Assembly (NCBI GenBank): GCA_028023455.1
Contig: JAQFVV010000032.1
Location: forward strand, 4,996,392 to 5,060,391
Origin: Epiperipatus broadwayi
Taxonomy: Eukaryota; Onychophora; Udeonychophora; Euonychophora; Peripatidae
Direction of reading: 5' to 3'
Length of the DNA: 64,000 nt
Shown here: positions 24,501-34,069 of the stretch, piece after piece
Position numbering within the stretch: position 1 is the stretch's first letter
How the letters are laid out: every line of letters begins with the position of its first letter
The notes under the pieces: model-generated
Database searches by the model: none
The model's input: the letters and a program-made list of their open reading frames with translations, nothing else
What the model was told of the DNA's origin: nothing
Made by a program: the position numbers and the translations under genes

Positions 24501-26970
24501 TAACTAAATGTTTATGTATTAATTAAACAAGTTTAGATTTTCTCTTTATCAGTGAACAAATTTTATTGTTTTCTTCACATTTCCTGGTGAACTATTTGTC
24601 AGATCAACTAAATTTCTAAACAATTACTTAAAAAGCTAAGAATAGTTTAAATTTTACATAAAAATAATTTCTTTTTAAATGCTATAAATTTTTTAAATAA
24701 TTTTTTTCTATAAAAATTATAAATTTTGAATGAGAATATTTATGCTCATGAAAATAGTTTTAGTGAACATTGGAGCTTATTCTATATTTTAAAACATTTT
24801 GTATCGTTTTCACATTTATAATATATAATAAATAACAATTATAAACCCTGAGCAATATTTTATCCTTTACTACATTAAATTTTTTAATTTTTATTGTGAA
24901 TATTGGAGACCAATAAAACAACACATATGTATTCATTATTCAATTCAATTTTTCTCTTTAAATAAATAATAAAATGCTAACTGTTAAACAATCTCCCTTC
25001 AATATTTCTATTAAATTGTGTATTATAATTTTTACTAACTCTTCTATATCTACTCTGAGAAATTTTGGGACAATGAAATGCTGATTTATTTCATAATAGC
25101 TTAAAATTTAATCATTGATTCTCTAGCTATATATAGAAGGCAATAATTGTAATTTTTAAATAAATAATTTATTATTCATAGTGCCATATCCAAATTTTAT
25201 AAAGCAGTCAATTTTAGACTTCTTTTCTACATTTTACAATATTTGTTTAATAAAAGCAAATGCTTGAATATAAAGTCATTTGCTGATTAAAACTGTCGTC
25301 CCAAATTAAGTTTGAAATTGACTAATTATACTTTTCATTCAAGACTATTTGTTACCATCACTAGTTTTCAACACTTATGACTTACAATAATTATTTTACA
25401 TATTTTTATAACTTATGAAAAAAAGAAAAAGATTGGAGAAATAATTATTTATAAAAATACAATTTTCATTATCATGGATAGTGGATTGAAGTTGCATTTT
25501 AATATTAATAATGGAAGAAAATGAGAATGAAAAAAAAATATCATAGTTCTCAGTCTTTGATGATTCAATGGGGGAATAGAAGATCATATTAATCAAATGC
25601 TGTCTACTGTTTATTTACAATTAACCATCTTATCTGAATAATTGTATCAAAAATGAACCAATATCATCACTACTTTATTTAAAGATTGTTTTAGTTTCTA
25701 TTAACTATAGACCTGAATTAAGCACTTACCATAAAAGGAATTACTCATGTACATAAAGCTAATGATGTCAGATTTAATTGACAGAAAAGCATGTATTGTA
25801 AAAGTTGATTGATTATTCATCAAATATTGTTATACCAGAACTTAAATTTCTATAGCAAATATAAATAAATAATGTTAATAGATTAGATATTATATGTATA
25901 ATATTATGACGTTTCTAAATGTTGCCTTAAGATCAATAATGATAGTTGACATTTATTATAATTTTAACAGATAGTAAATACATAAAACAAAATACTATAA
26001 AAAATTGTTTATCATGTGCTATAATTAATAACATATACATCTATGGATATAAAAATAGAAGTGATGAAGTAACAACAACAACAACAAAAACAATCACCAA
26101 AGATATTTGTATTGTGATTCTAAGACTCCCCAATGTTAGTCGTTCACCAATAATTATTTCTTCTTCTCATTATTGAGATTTTTAGTTCTCTTTTTTTCAG
26201 GTATCTAACAATAGATTTGAGTTCAGAATAATTTATCACAAATCGATAATTCTCATCAGTGAAGTAGCATAGCTATTTTTTTAAATGGCCAGGTAAAAAA
26301 AAAGTATTCTCTCTTTGATTTTTGATATTTGAGGTTTGACCAGTTTAAAGCTCTTAAAATAATAATAAAGATCTCATTAGATTAATTATAAAGTAATAAT
26401 GTTTTTTATATTTTAAAAACATAATGCAATTACATATATATATATATAACAAAGATAAACCATGAGCTTAGCATCTATAAGTACATGCCACCTTATGATG
26501 AAAATTGCATTATGTTACACCTGTATTTTGTTTTATCAAAGCATCTATAAAACTGAATTATTTTGGGATCTTTACTGAATAAAATTTATATGGCTAACTA
26601 CATTCGCCATGGTCCGATATGTTGAAAAAAAAAAATCCAACTTAGCTTTGAACCTAAAAAATCAAAAATGAATTTTACTTGTATTCAAACCCTAGTTAGG
26701 CAATTGTATTAATCATTACAATAAATCATTTTACTTTTTTTTTACTTATATATAAACCGACAACACGTTTGGTTAATAATGTGCTTACATATATAAATGT
26801 CTATATTAAATAAACCCTTCTTGTAATGCTTTTCCCTTCATCATTAAAATTAAAATTATTGCAGTCAAGTCATAACAAATTTAAAACAGTTTACAATTTG
26901 CTATAAACTAATAGCATAGTCGGCTTTTTTTTTCTTCTTACAATTAATCCAGTTCATCGGATAAGCATAT
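21590..26970. other. AT-rich DNA, no gene recognised
   Basis: Contains a GA microsatellite (22769-22788), an AAC/ACA microsatellite (26072-26090) and a short TA tract (26434-26448). Stretches near 22010-22450 and 24060-24250 are slightly less AT-rich but show no frame, splice pair or repeat partner that I could establish. Confidence 0.45.
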
Positions 26971-26975
26971 CTTGT

Positions 26976-27068
26976 TTAGTAGCGCAATTCATTTCCATAG
27001 TCGTAATCCTTCAATAATTTCCGGAGCCTCATCGCGTTCTTTTCAAGTTCAAACCAATTTCCCGTGAT
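26976..27068 (-). CDS. Candidate terminal exon of a minus-strand gene, unknown protein
   Basis: On minus, a good acceptor (GTTAGTTTCTTTTTCTAG) is followed by 30 codons reading ITGNWFELEKN, then RLRKL, then LLKDYDYGNELRY and a TAA stop. Five CpG bases are kept in an otherwise CpG-poor region, and the composition (Leu, Lys, Glu, Asp, Tyr, Arg, Trp) is that of a real, charged, helical protein end rather than AT-driven noise. It starts in phase 0, which matches the phase 0 end of the exon at 56780-56869. If joined, the intron would be about 30 kb and would contain most of the ribozyme elements. I do not recognise the protein. Confidence 0.5.
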   Translation of the reverse strand: MTGNWFELEKNAMRLRKLLKDYDYGNELRY

Positions 27069-27071
27069 CTA

Positions 27072-27880
27072 GAAAAAGAAACTAACTGTTACTTTTAAGA
27101 AATGTTATCCGAATATAATGCTACGATGTTTTTAAGTGATTTGTGCAATAATGGACGCGCAGAGTGAATGAAAGCTATCTACTGGAATGAGGAATTTGTA
27201 TAAGCAAGCTTTTTTTTTTTTTTTTTAAATAGAATGAATAAATGTGCACTGCCGTTTTGGAGAAGAAAATCCACAAATCCATCATTTGAATTATTAATGA
27301 GATTACTTCATTATAAAAACATCAATACCAGCTTAAATTTAAATATAATAATCATCTGAGTTCTACATTGACCAATCACGTGAATTATGCTTTTTTACGA
27401 CAATTAATGCGTAGAAATGCAATCAATCATTAACTAAAGTTATTTACATCAGAGCAAGTCTTTTATATTCATTCGTTCATGTAAATCTCTTTTATTATAA
27501 GCATTCTGGTTCAAATCTTTTTATTTTAGCTTATTGACACTCTTCTTTTTTCTCTCTTTTAAGTTTTTTTTTTTTAAGTGATCAAGACATATATAAAAAT
27601 CAAAATTAAAAAAGTGTATATATATATATATTTAAAAGAAAAGATGTCCATAATTGTAAACCCTAAAAACTCATTTATATTAGCATTATATACGATATTT
27701 ATGTTTTAAAACAAAGGATATTATGTGAAAGTTCGAATATCAAATTGGTGATTCAGCAGCACAATCCATTTCAAATCGCCCAAATAAGATTTTTATTTTT
27801 TTTAGTTTACTCATCTGAAAAATTGATCCAGGAAATTTTATCTTTTTTGAGTCTGACATTACTATTTCTCTAACAGATAA
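27072..27880. other. Intron-like DNA with CpG-bearing patches
   Basis: 27105-27180 and 27365-27420 keep CpG bases. The latter contains CCAATCACGTGA, a CCAAT box next to an E-box, which could mark a promoter or enhancer. No transcript evidence or adjacent first exon is seen. Confidence 0.3.
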
Positions 27881-28060
27881 TAGAAAATATTGTATAAGGT
27901 CCAGAAATAGACTACATGTGAGATGTGTGAATAAAAAAAGAAAGTGTGTTGGTGTGATATGGAAAAGAGGTTACTAATTGGAGAAACTGGATTACACTTG
28001 TAAAAATCTTCATCTTGCAGTTGATTGTTAATGGTTAAAAATGATGATGATGATGATAAA
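27880..28060 (+). mobile_element. RTE-like LINE, 3' end fragment
   Basis: It matches the 3' end of the longer LINE at 31600-31712 (GTGATATGGAAAAGAGG, GATTACACTTGTAAAAATC, TTGCAGTTGATTGTTAATGG) and ends in a (GAT)n repeat at 28043-28058. Translation keeps NWRNWITLVK-like residues of the RTE C terminus. Ending in a short trinucleotide repeat is typical of RTE elements. Confidence 0.6.
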
Positions 28061-28599
28061 TGCTCTAAACTGCATAGAAATATACATCATTTTTGAATAA
28101 ATAATTGAAATAAAGTATTAGTTGTTAGTGCTTTATTTATGTTTATGTTTTAAAGCTCAACATAGCTTCAAAAAAATAAGCAGATTTTTTTTATTCTTTC
28201 CTGAGGCATTAAAGAACATACAATCCATATGTTTTTGTCATTGTAGCCATTATTATTAATTATTAATTGTAAATAAAAGAGACATTGATAGATTTCTTGC
28301 TATACACATAGAATTTAAGATCAAAAAGCACTATAATTTTTTTTCACAGTTATTTAATGTTTTTTGTCAATGAAGTATTTTGAAGCAGAAGGAATATGGG
28401 TGTGATTGATCATTTTAGATTAGTATAATCATGATAGGTTAAGTAAATCATGAGAATTATTACCAAAGACTGTGAAGCCATCAGCTAAATCAGTAATTGG
28501 TGTCTGAAATGCAGGATGCTGAGAATCCTCTGATTACAAATTTCAGGTTGTTATTTGATGATGACTCTTCTGTCTAATATTAAATTAGGCATTGTTGGA

Positions 28600-30065
28600 C
28601 TTACGAAGTTAAAATAAAATGTGAAAAGATAATTGTCTTAAAAAGTGAATATATAAATCTATAATAAAAGCATAGGTATTGAAAGCACTAAAGGAATGGA
28701 ATTGGAACATCAGAAGAGCACCATTTAGCATATTGATGGTATGTCTGACAAAATGGCAAAATTAATTATTCACTTTAATGAAAAATATCAAATGCAGATA
28801 TGATCCAACAAGTTTTCATTGTGATGAAGAAATAAAAGATTTTTGTATAAATGTACTAAGCATTTTTGATCAAACCAAATAACATTTATAAATCAGCATC
28901 TAAGATGAAAACGATGAAAAGATGAAAGTCCTGTGAGAAAATATTGATATGGTGCTGAAAATTAAACAGAATCCAGAATTGAATCCTTTTTTTTATAGAA
29001 AAAAAAAATTTATTTATTGTGAATTTTTTTTTTAAGAAAAATGCTGGATGGAAATAGATTAGGAAATATCCTAATAAGGTATGGCATGATATTCTTAATA
29101 GATTCAACTTTGCTAAGTGATTATCAATTAATGAGAAGTAAGATAAGTGTTAATCCAAAAACTGCAGAGATAAATACTATTTAAATGGAAAGATTATCAA
29201 TTGATATTCCTAATCTTTAAAAACACTTTGATGAATTTAAATTAGAACTTATTGTTTTAAAATATGGTCATATTTTTCTAATGGTTCAAATGTAATTACC
29301 TCAATAAAAAGATAATTGATATTCTATTAAGAACTGCAACAAAGATAGATGATGTATAAAAAAAAACAGCAATTTATTAAAAACAGTTAACTGAATCCAG
29401 ATAATGTGTAAAGAAAAGAGGAAATGTGAAAATATTTTTAAATGATCTATTAAGAAGAATAAAATATCAGGAATTTTGTCAAATAGTATAAAAATGAGTT
29501 TATAATAATATAAGTAAATGTAATTGTTAATTGTCAAAAAGGATATAGAAGAGAACAAAAGTTTCAAAAGTATCAATTAACCTCTTGAATAATGAAGAAA
29601 AGTTATTTCAGCAGTAAAAAGAAAATTGAAACTACTATTGAAAAGAGGGAGACATCTTAAAACATGTAGAAAAGTTATACAAAAAAGAGTAATAAAGAAC
29701 ATGAAAACAAAATGAGTACTACAATTACTACACCTTCTAAACTGTCAATAATATTAAATAAAGAGATTAAACATGCATATAAATCAATAAATCAGGTAAA
29801 AACTCCAGGTAATAAAGGAATTATTGTTGATATTTTAAAAAAGCAAGTGAAAAATAGAAAAATTTATTGGAAAAACTAAAAATGTATTAGATTATAAAGA
29901 TGATAAAAAGATAAATATTAATTGCATATCTGTTTCTATCATGTTCTATGCAAAACTTTTACCAAGATGATTACAACTTTTCACAATAAATCAGCTGGAT
30001 TTAAAAGTGGTTTTAGAACAGCAAATCATATGCAACTGTTAAAAGAAATTATTAAAAGAATCTCA
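28600..30065 (+). pseudogene. RTE-like LINE, 5' part of decayed ORF (endonuclease to early RT)
   Basis: The plus-strand translation, with many stops and frameshifts, matches the layout of an RTE-type ORF. The endonuclease and linker remnants lie at 28.7-29.2 kb, a KTPGNKGIIVDILKK motif (RT domain 1/2, compare K-S-P-G-x-D-G-I) is near 29800-29850, and NQSAGFKSGFRTANHMQLL followed by KEIIKRIS (RT domain 3) covers 29985-30065. The frame is then cut by a family A foldback and resumes at 30714. No part is translatable. The start is approximate. Confidence 0.65.
30054..30065 (+). repeat. Target-site duplication, left copy (12 bp)
   Basis: AAAAGAATCTCA is repeated exactly at 30714-30725 on the other side of the inserted foldback. 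Removing the insert and one copy restores a continuous LINE reading order. Confidence 0.85.
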
Positions 30066-30206
30066 TAACTGAAACACACAGGCTTATTATATACCTGTGT
30101 TTATATATGTAATATATAGGGTATATGAGTGCAGACTTTCACATGACCCACCACTTTCCACCCTAACTTATAACACTGATACACTTGAACACATATATAT
30201 TGAAAA

Positions 30207-30271
30207 GATAAATAATCACCAATATACATATTTCATGCTAAACCAGCAATCATCAGTTGGTTCAGTTTACC
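30207..30271 (-). ncRNA. Type I hammerhead ribozyme, family A, intact core
   Basis: On minus: outer stem I GGUAAAC (6 of 7 pairs with GAUUAUU), a 3-base bulge, inner stem I ACCAA with UUGGU, core CUGAUGA, stem II UUGCU-GGUUU-AGCAU, GAAA, short stem III from AUAUGUAU and triplet AUA. The 3-base bulge in stem I and the loop of stem II are placed where natural hammerheads make their activity-raising tertiary contact. Cleavage is predicted 3' of the AUA. Confidence 0.8.
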
Positions 30272-30551
30272 ATCATTACACATATATGCTATAAGTGCTC
30301 AGATATATATTAAGATAGCCAAACCTCATACTTTAATGGACAGACTTCAATCTACTCCACACTCCAATTCTTCAACCATCCATCCAATTGAAAAACTGAT
30401 GATGGAATGCTCAAAGACCATCATCAGATTTTCAATTGGATGGATGGTTGAAGAATTGGAGTGTGGAGTAGAATGAAGCATGTCCATTAAAGTATGAGGT
30501 TTGACTATCTTAATATATATCTGAGCACTTATGGCATATATGTGTAGAGAT

Positions 30552-30613
30552 GGTAATCTGGACCAACTGATGATTTCTAGTTTAGCATGAAATATGTATA
30601 TTGATGATTATTT
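30552..30613 (+). ncRNA. Family A hammerhead, right arm, weak stem II
   Basis: The core (CUGAUGA, GAAA, AUA) is intact, but stem II (UUUCU with AGCAU) has lost a G-C pair and stem I has one C-A mismatch. It is the inverted partner of the minus copy at 30207-30271. In one transcript the two would pair with each other as a long hairpin. Confidence 0.65.
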
Positions 30614-30713
30614 ATCTTCTCAACATATATGTGTTCAAGTTATCAGTGTTATGAGATAGTGTGGAAAGTGGTGGGTCATGTGAAAGTCTGCACTCATATA
30701 CCCTATATATTAT

Positions 30714-31712
30714 AAAAGAATCTCAATAAATTTGAGTTGCCATAGTACTTTGGAATTATGGATTGTGAAAGAAAATTTGATTATATTAGTATTTCCACAC
30801 TGATTAAAGCTATGGCCAACCTATGACAATGTTCTTATTAAACAATATTTATTAAAATGCAACATCCGTGATTAGATTATATGGTGATACCAAAAGAAAT
30901 TAATACATATTACAAGATAATTCCATTACTCCAAAACTTTTAATACCAGTTTTATATTATATATTTTATGGATTAGAATAGGAAACTAAGGAAATAAAAA
31001 TGCATGGAGTTATTTATGTCATCTAGATTTTATAGATGTTATGATTGCTGTTGTGAATAATGCTTCAGAGCTTCAGAGAATGTTACAAGACATCAGATGA
31101 AACAAGAAAGTAGAATCATAGATAAGCATTTAACGATTTATTTTTGTAAAAAAACAAAGATTGTTATTCATTAATTAGAAGAAGTTAACAACTATATATA
31201 TCATTGTCAGATCATTAACATATACAAAAATATAATCTAATAAAATTAATTATAGAATAAAATTCATCATAGAATTAAACTTGGATGGTGGGGCATTTGA
31301 TACAAATAATTTAGTATTAAAAATAAAATCTATGCTATGTATGATTTTTAATAGATGTGCATTCACCAGTTTAATACAAAGACCTCAGACCACACAATAA
31401 AATATAAAAAGATGTATGTTGTAAGAAACATGAAGGGATCAAAAATGAAATACATGGGTGAGAGAACAAAAGAGTATTATTACTTACATCATTGGAAAAA
31501 ATTAAAATTGGATTAGAAATATTTTCTAGAAAAGATGGTAATAAATGAATCCTAAGAGATTGTAAAAGAGCTATAATAGATCAGGCATGAGATGGCTGGA
31601 TGAAACAAGAAATTCTTTGATGTGATATAAAAAAGAAAAGCGATTAATCATAAAAATTGGATTCAACTTTTGTGATTTGCACTTGCAGTGAACTGTTAAT
31701 ATTTAAAAATGA
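30714..31712 (+). pseudogene. RTE-like LINE, 3' part of decayed ORF (RT catalytic region to end)
   Basis: It continues the element cut at 30065. MDCERKFDYISISTLIKAM (RT domain 4, where V-D-x-x-K-A-F-D is expected) is at about 30758-30825. The catalytic FADD box near 31020-31050 reads HLDFIDVMIAVV, so the second catalytic aspartate is lost, and NNASELQRMLQDI follows. Further on, RIIKFIIELNLDGG-like remnants correspond to the R-I-K-L-G-W-A motif of the RTE thumb, and the C terminus ends near the GAT-type tail at 31705. The fusion of family, order and lost residues marks a dead, old copy. Confidence 0.65.
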
Positions 31713-31894
31713 TGAGGTTCAGCATAATTATCTATTTTAATATCATGTATATTTTTTGCTAAGATCTTTTTTCTTTTAATTCACTTACCATTTCTGCATA
31801 TTTTAATAATACTTCTGCTTTTAAAAACTGTTTTCATTACTTGTAATATCCAGAAATTTTTTAAAGTTTCAAAAAAAAAATTAAAATCTTGAAT

Positions 31895-31908
31895 ATATTT
31901 TTCTATTA
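31895..31908 (+). repeat. Target-site duplication, left copy (14 bp)
   Basis: ATATTTTTCTATTA is repeated exactly at 32530-32543, bounding the foldback between them. Confidence 0.75.
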
Positions 31909-32529
31909 TAGTAAATAAAGTCATGTATCATGTGACTTCATTTGATAAGCTTGTAATTATAAACTAAAATAAAGAGTGTGCTAATAGTTCTAACAAGTTT
32001 TATCAATAAAAAAATCATTTAAAACCTCTATCTAGAAATTATTCTCAGCCCCAGACTGGTTTATAGCTATTGGCTTTCCTCAATGAGGAGCTAGGATATT
32101 TCAGGCACAATATCCAAATTACCAAGTCAAAGCCAGCACTTATCTGATAGTTAACTTTTAAATAGAAAATCTAAAATTTTCAGACACCTATATGTCTTCA
32201 AATCCAGCTATCTAAAATGCTATTAATATATAGTATGGCTGAAGATTTCTCAGCCCCATATAGCTATTTAAGTTAGATAGCTGGATTTGAAGACATATAG
32301 GCGTTGAAATTTTCAGATTTTTTCTTTAAACGTTAAATATGAGATAAGTGCTGGCTTTGAGTTGATAATTTGGATCTAGTGTCTGAAATATCATAGCACT
32401 CACTGAGGAAAGCCAATAGCTAGAAACCAGTATGGGGATAATAACTAGATAGAGATTTTAAATGCTTTCTCTTGCGTCATTTATTGATAAAGCTTGTTAG
32501 AGCTATTAGCATGCTCTTTATTTTAGTTT
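31909..32529. mobile_element. Foldback of a family C relative (621 bp, 14-bp TSD)
   Basis: The left arm (about 31915-32210, minus) and right arm (about 32235-32529, plus) share the AACAAGTTTTATCAATAA-type end, the GATAGAGATTTTAAATG segment, the hammerhead-related segment, and the TCAAATCCAGCTATC and GGCTGAAGATTTCTCAGCC words of family C. The left arm begins with TCATGTATCATGTGAC, the family C word in reverse. Flanked by an exact 14-bp duplication. Confidence 0.75.
32381..32446 (+). ncRNA. Hammerhead ribozyme copy, family C relative
   Basis: CACUCA, CUGAGGA, stem II AGC-CAAUA-GCU (the first pair is A-A), GAAA, short stem III and triplet GUA, followed by UGGGG pairing back to stem I over four bases. 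The core is intact but the helices are weak. The inverted partner in the left arm has UUGAGGA and UAAA and should be inactive. Confidence 0.55.
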
Positions 32530-32754
32530 ATATTTTTCTATTAATTATTTTCCCATAAACATTTCTAAATGCTTTATTTATTTATAACTGGTTTTTTCCA
32601 CCCAAAAACTTCCATAATCCAATCTAACATTGTGGATTTTTTTCTATTTTGTACTTTCAGTAATTTATTTTTTTTTCCTTTACTTCCTCTGTTGTTCCTT
32701 AATTATTGTTTTTTTTTCTTTTAAAAAAGCAATTATTTCTTCTTATTTTATTTT

Positions 32755-33014
32755 TGTAATATATAGGGTATATGAGCATAGACCTTCACACGACCCACTA
32801 CTATCCACTCTATCTAATAACAGTGATACACTCAAGCACGTATATGCTGAAAAGATAAATAATCACCAATACACGTATTTCATGCTAAACCAGCAATCAT
32901 CAGTTAGTCCAGATTATCATCTCCCACACATATATACTATAAGTGCTCAGATATATATTAAGATAGACAATCTTCATACTTTAATGTACAGGCTCCAATC
33001 TACTACACACTCCA
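32755..33014 (-). mobile_element. Family A left arm, split from its partner
   Basis: A minus-strand family A copy running from TAATATATAGGGTATATGAGC to CACACTCCAACTCTTT, where identity stops abruptly inside the usual central block. The matching plus arm is at 33561-33775. The two arms together look like a foldback whose centre has been replaced by the 546 bases at 33015-33560. Confidence 0.65.
32854..32918 (-). ncRNA. Type I hammerhead ribozyme, family A, best preserved
   Basis: On minus: outer stem I GAUAAUC with GAUUAUU (7 bp including one G-U), bulge UGG, inner stem I ACUAA with UUGGU (5 bp including U-G), core CUGAUGA, stem II UUGCU-GGUUU-AGCAU (4 bp), GAAA, stem III from AUACGUGU and triplet GUA. 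Every invariant core base and both parts of stem I are present, making this the best candidate for activity in family A. Confidence 0.82.
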
Positions 33015-33403
33015 ACTCTTTTGCATGTTATAAATGTTTATTTTTTAATCTTACTTTTTTTTTATTTATTCTTACATTAATAATAATAAATCGGAGAATT
33101 TCCTTTTAATGTTTTCTAATCATTTTCTCGTTTGAAAATAATTATCCTAATTTATTCATATCATTCATTATTCATCAAATACTTAAAATTCAAGCGCGCA
33201 CACATATATTTTTCAATAGATCACTGGCAAAATAATATCTTTTTTTTTCCATCCTCACTTATAAATAAAAACAAGAATATTTGGAACATTATTTTTGGCA
33301 GAATGTTATTGTTATATAATTATAGAATAAAAAATTATTTTTTTAAAAAAGTACAATAATAATCAAATGATTTATTGTTCAGGGATTCCTTAAAATTTGG
33401 AGC

Positions 33404-33548
33404 ACCGGAAGTGATAATGACTGAATTCCAAACATGGATATTAAATCTAAAGCTCTGTCATTTCATTACGTCACAGAGATTATAATAATTGATTGGTTTA
33501 AATTGCCTCAAAGTTTATATAAAATTCGATCACTGAAAGTGACAGTTA
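33404..33548 (+). promoter_or_regulatory. Candidate pol II promoter between split foldback arms
   Basis: In order on plus: ETS/GABP-type site ACCGGAAGTG (33404-33413), CRE/ATF-like TTACGTCA (33466-33473), inverted CCAAT box GATTGGTTT (33491-33499), TATA box TATATAAAA (33516-33524) and a possible initiator GACAGTT about 28 bases further (33541-33547). Spacing is that of a standard animal promoter, and CpG-containing sites are intact in a CpG-poor region. It could be a promoter carried by the element (as in the repeats of Penelope-like elements) or a captured host promoter. No first exon is recognisable before the repeat arm at 33561. Confidence 0.4.
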
Positions 33549-33560
33549 AGTGCAATCCAG

Positions 33561-33775
33561 TTTAGCTATCTTAATATATATCTGATCACTTATAGCATAT
33601 ATGTGTGGAGATGGTAATCTGGACCAACTGATGTTTGCTGCTTTAGCATGAAATACGAATATTGGTGATTATTTATCTTTTCAACATATATGTGTTCAAG
33701 TGTATCAGTGTTCTGCGATAGTGTGGAGAGTGATGGGTCGTGTGAAAGTCTGTGCTCATATAACCTATATATTAA
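33561..33775 (+). mobile_element. Family A right arm, split from its partner
   Basis: A plus-strand family A copy from TTAGCTATCTTAATATATATC to CTATATATTAAACC, ending in the same terminal words as the other family A arms. Its hammerhead (33612-33673) reads CUGAUGU in place of CUGAUGA and has a mismatch in stem II, so it is probably inactive. Confidence 0.65.
33612..33673 (+). ncRNA. Family A hammerhead copy, core changed
   Basis: Stem I (GGUAAUC-UGG-ACCAA with UUGGUGAUUAUU) is complete, GAAA is kept and the triplet is AUA, but the invariant A9 is U (CUGAUGU). Expected inactive. Confidence 0.65.
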
Positions 33776-34056
33776 ACCAAATAGGATAAAAGAATAAGAA
33801 GATTACAAGAAATAATACACAGGTAATAATAAATAGTCATGAAATGACCTCAGTTGATGCCTTTCAAACAACATTATTATCATAGTGAGTTTAGCTAATG
33901 ATCCAGTTTAATAGTAACCGGTTGTCTAGATAACTTTATCTGCATGATAAATTAACGGTTGGATATAAAATCCCTTATCAATCAACAGTAAACTAACTTA
34001 TACTATATGGAATCGGAAGTACTTAGCTTCAAATAAATTATTCTGTATTTGAAACC

Positions 34057-34069
34057 CTTAACCTGTTTA
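34057..34069 (+). repeat. Target-site duplication, left copy (13 bp)
   Basis: CTTAACCTGTTTA is repeated exactly at 34388-34400, bounding the small family C foldback. Confidence 0.85.

Larger units (their letters stand above)
30066..30713. mobile_element. Family A foldback inserted in the LINE (648 bp, 12-bp TSD)
   Basis: The left arm (minus) and right arm (plus) are highly similar reverse complements that meet at a central segment CATCATCAGATTTTCAATTGG near 30420. Each arm runs outward from a CTCCACACTCCAATTCTTC block, through ATATTAAGATAGCC, the hammerhead, TTATCTTTTCAACATAT and GACCCACCACTTTCCA to a CTATATATTA end. An exact 12-bp duplication bounds it, so the foldback inserted as one unit. 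This is the cleanest example in the window of the inverted-pair architecture. Confidence 0.85.

Noticed and set aside
32630-33109. 159-codon open frame on plus, the longest in the window
   Set aside because: It runs through a T-rich tract and then the antisense of a family A copy. The same peptide words recur at 30097-30294 because both are the same repeat.
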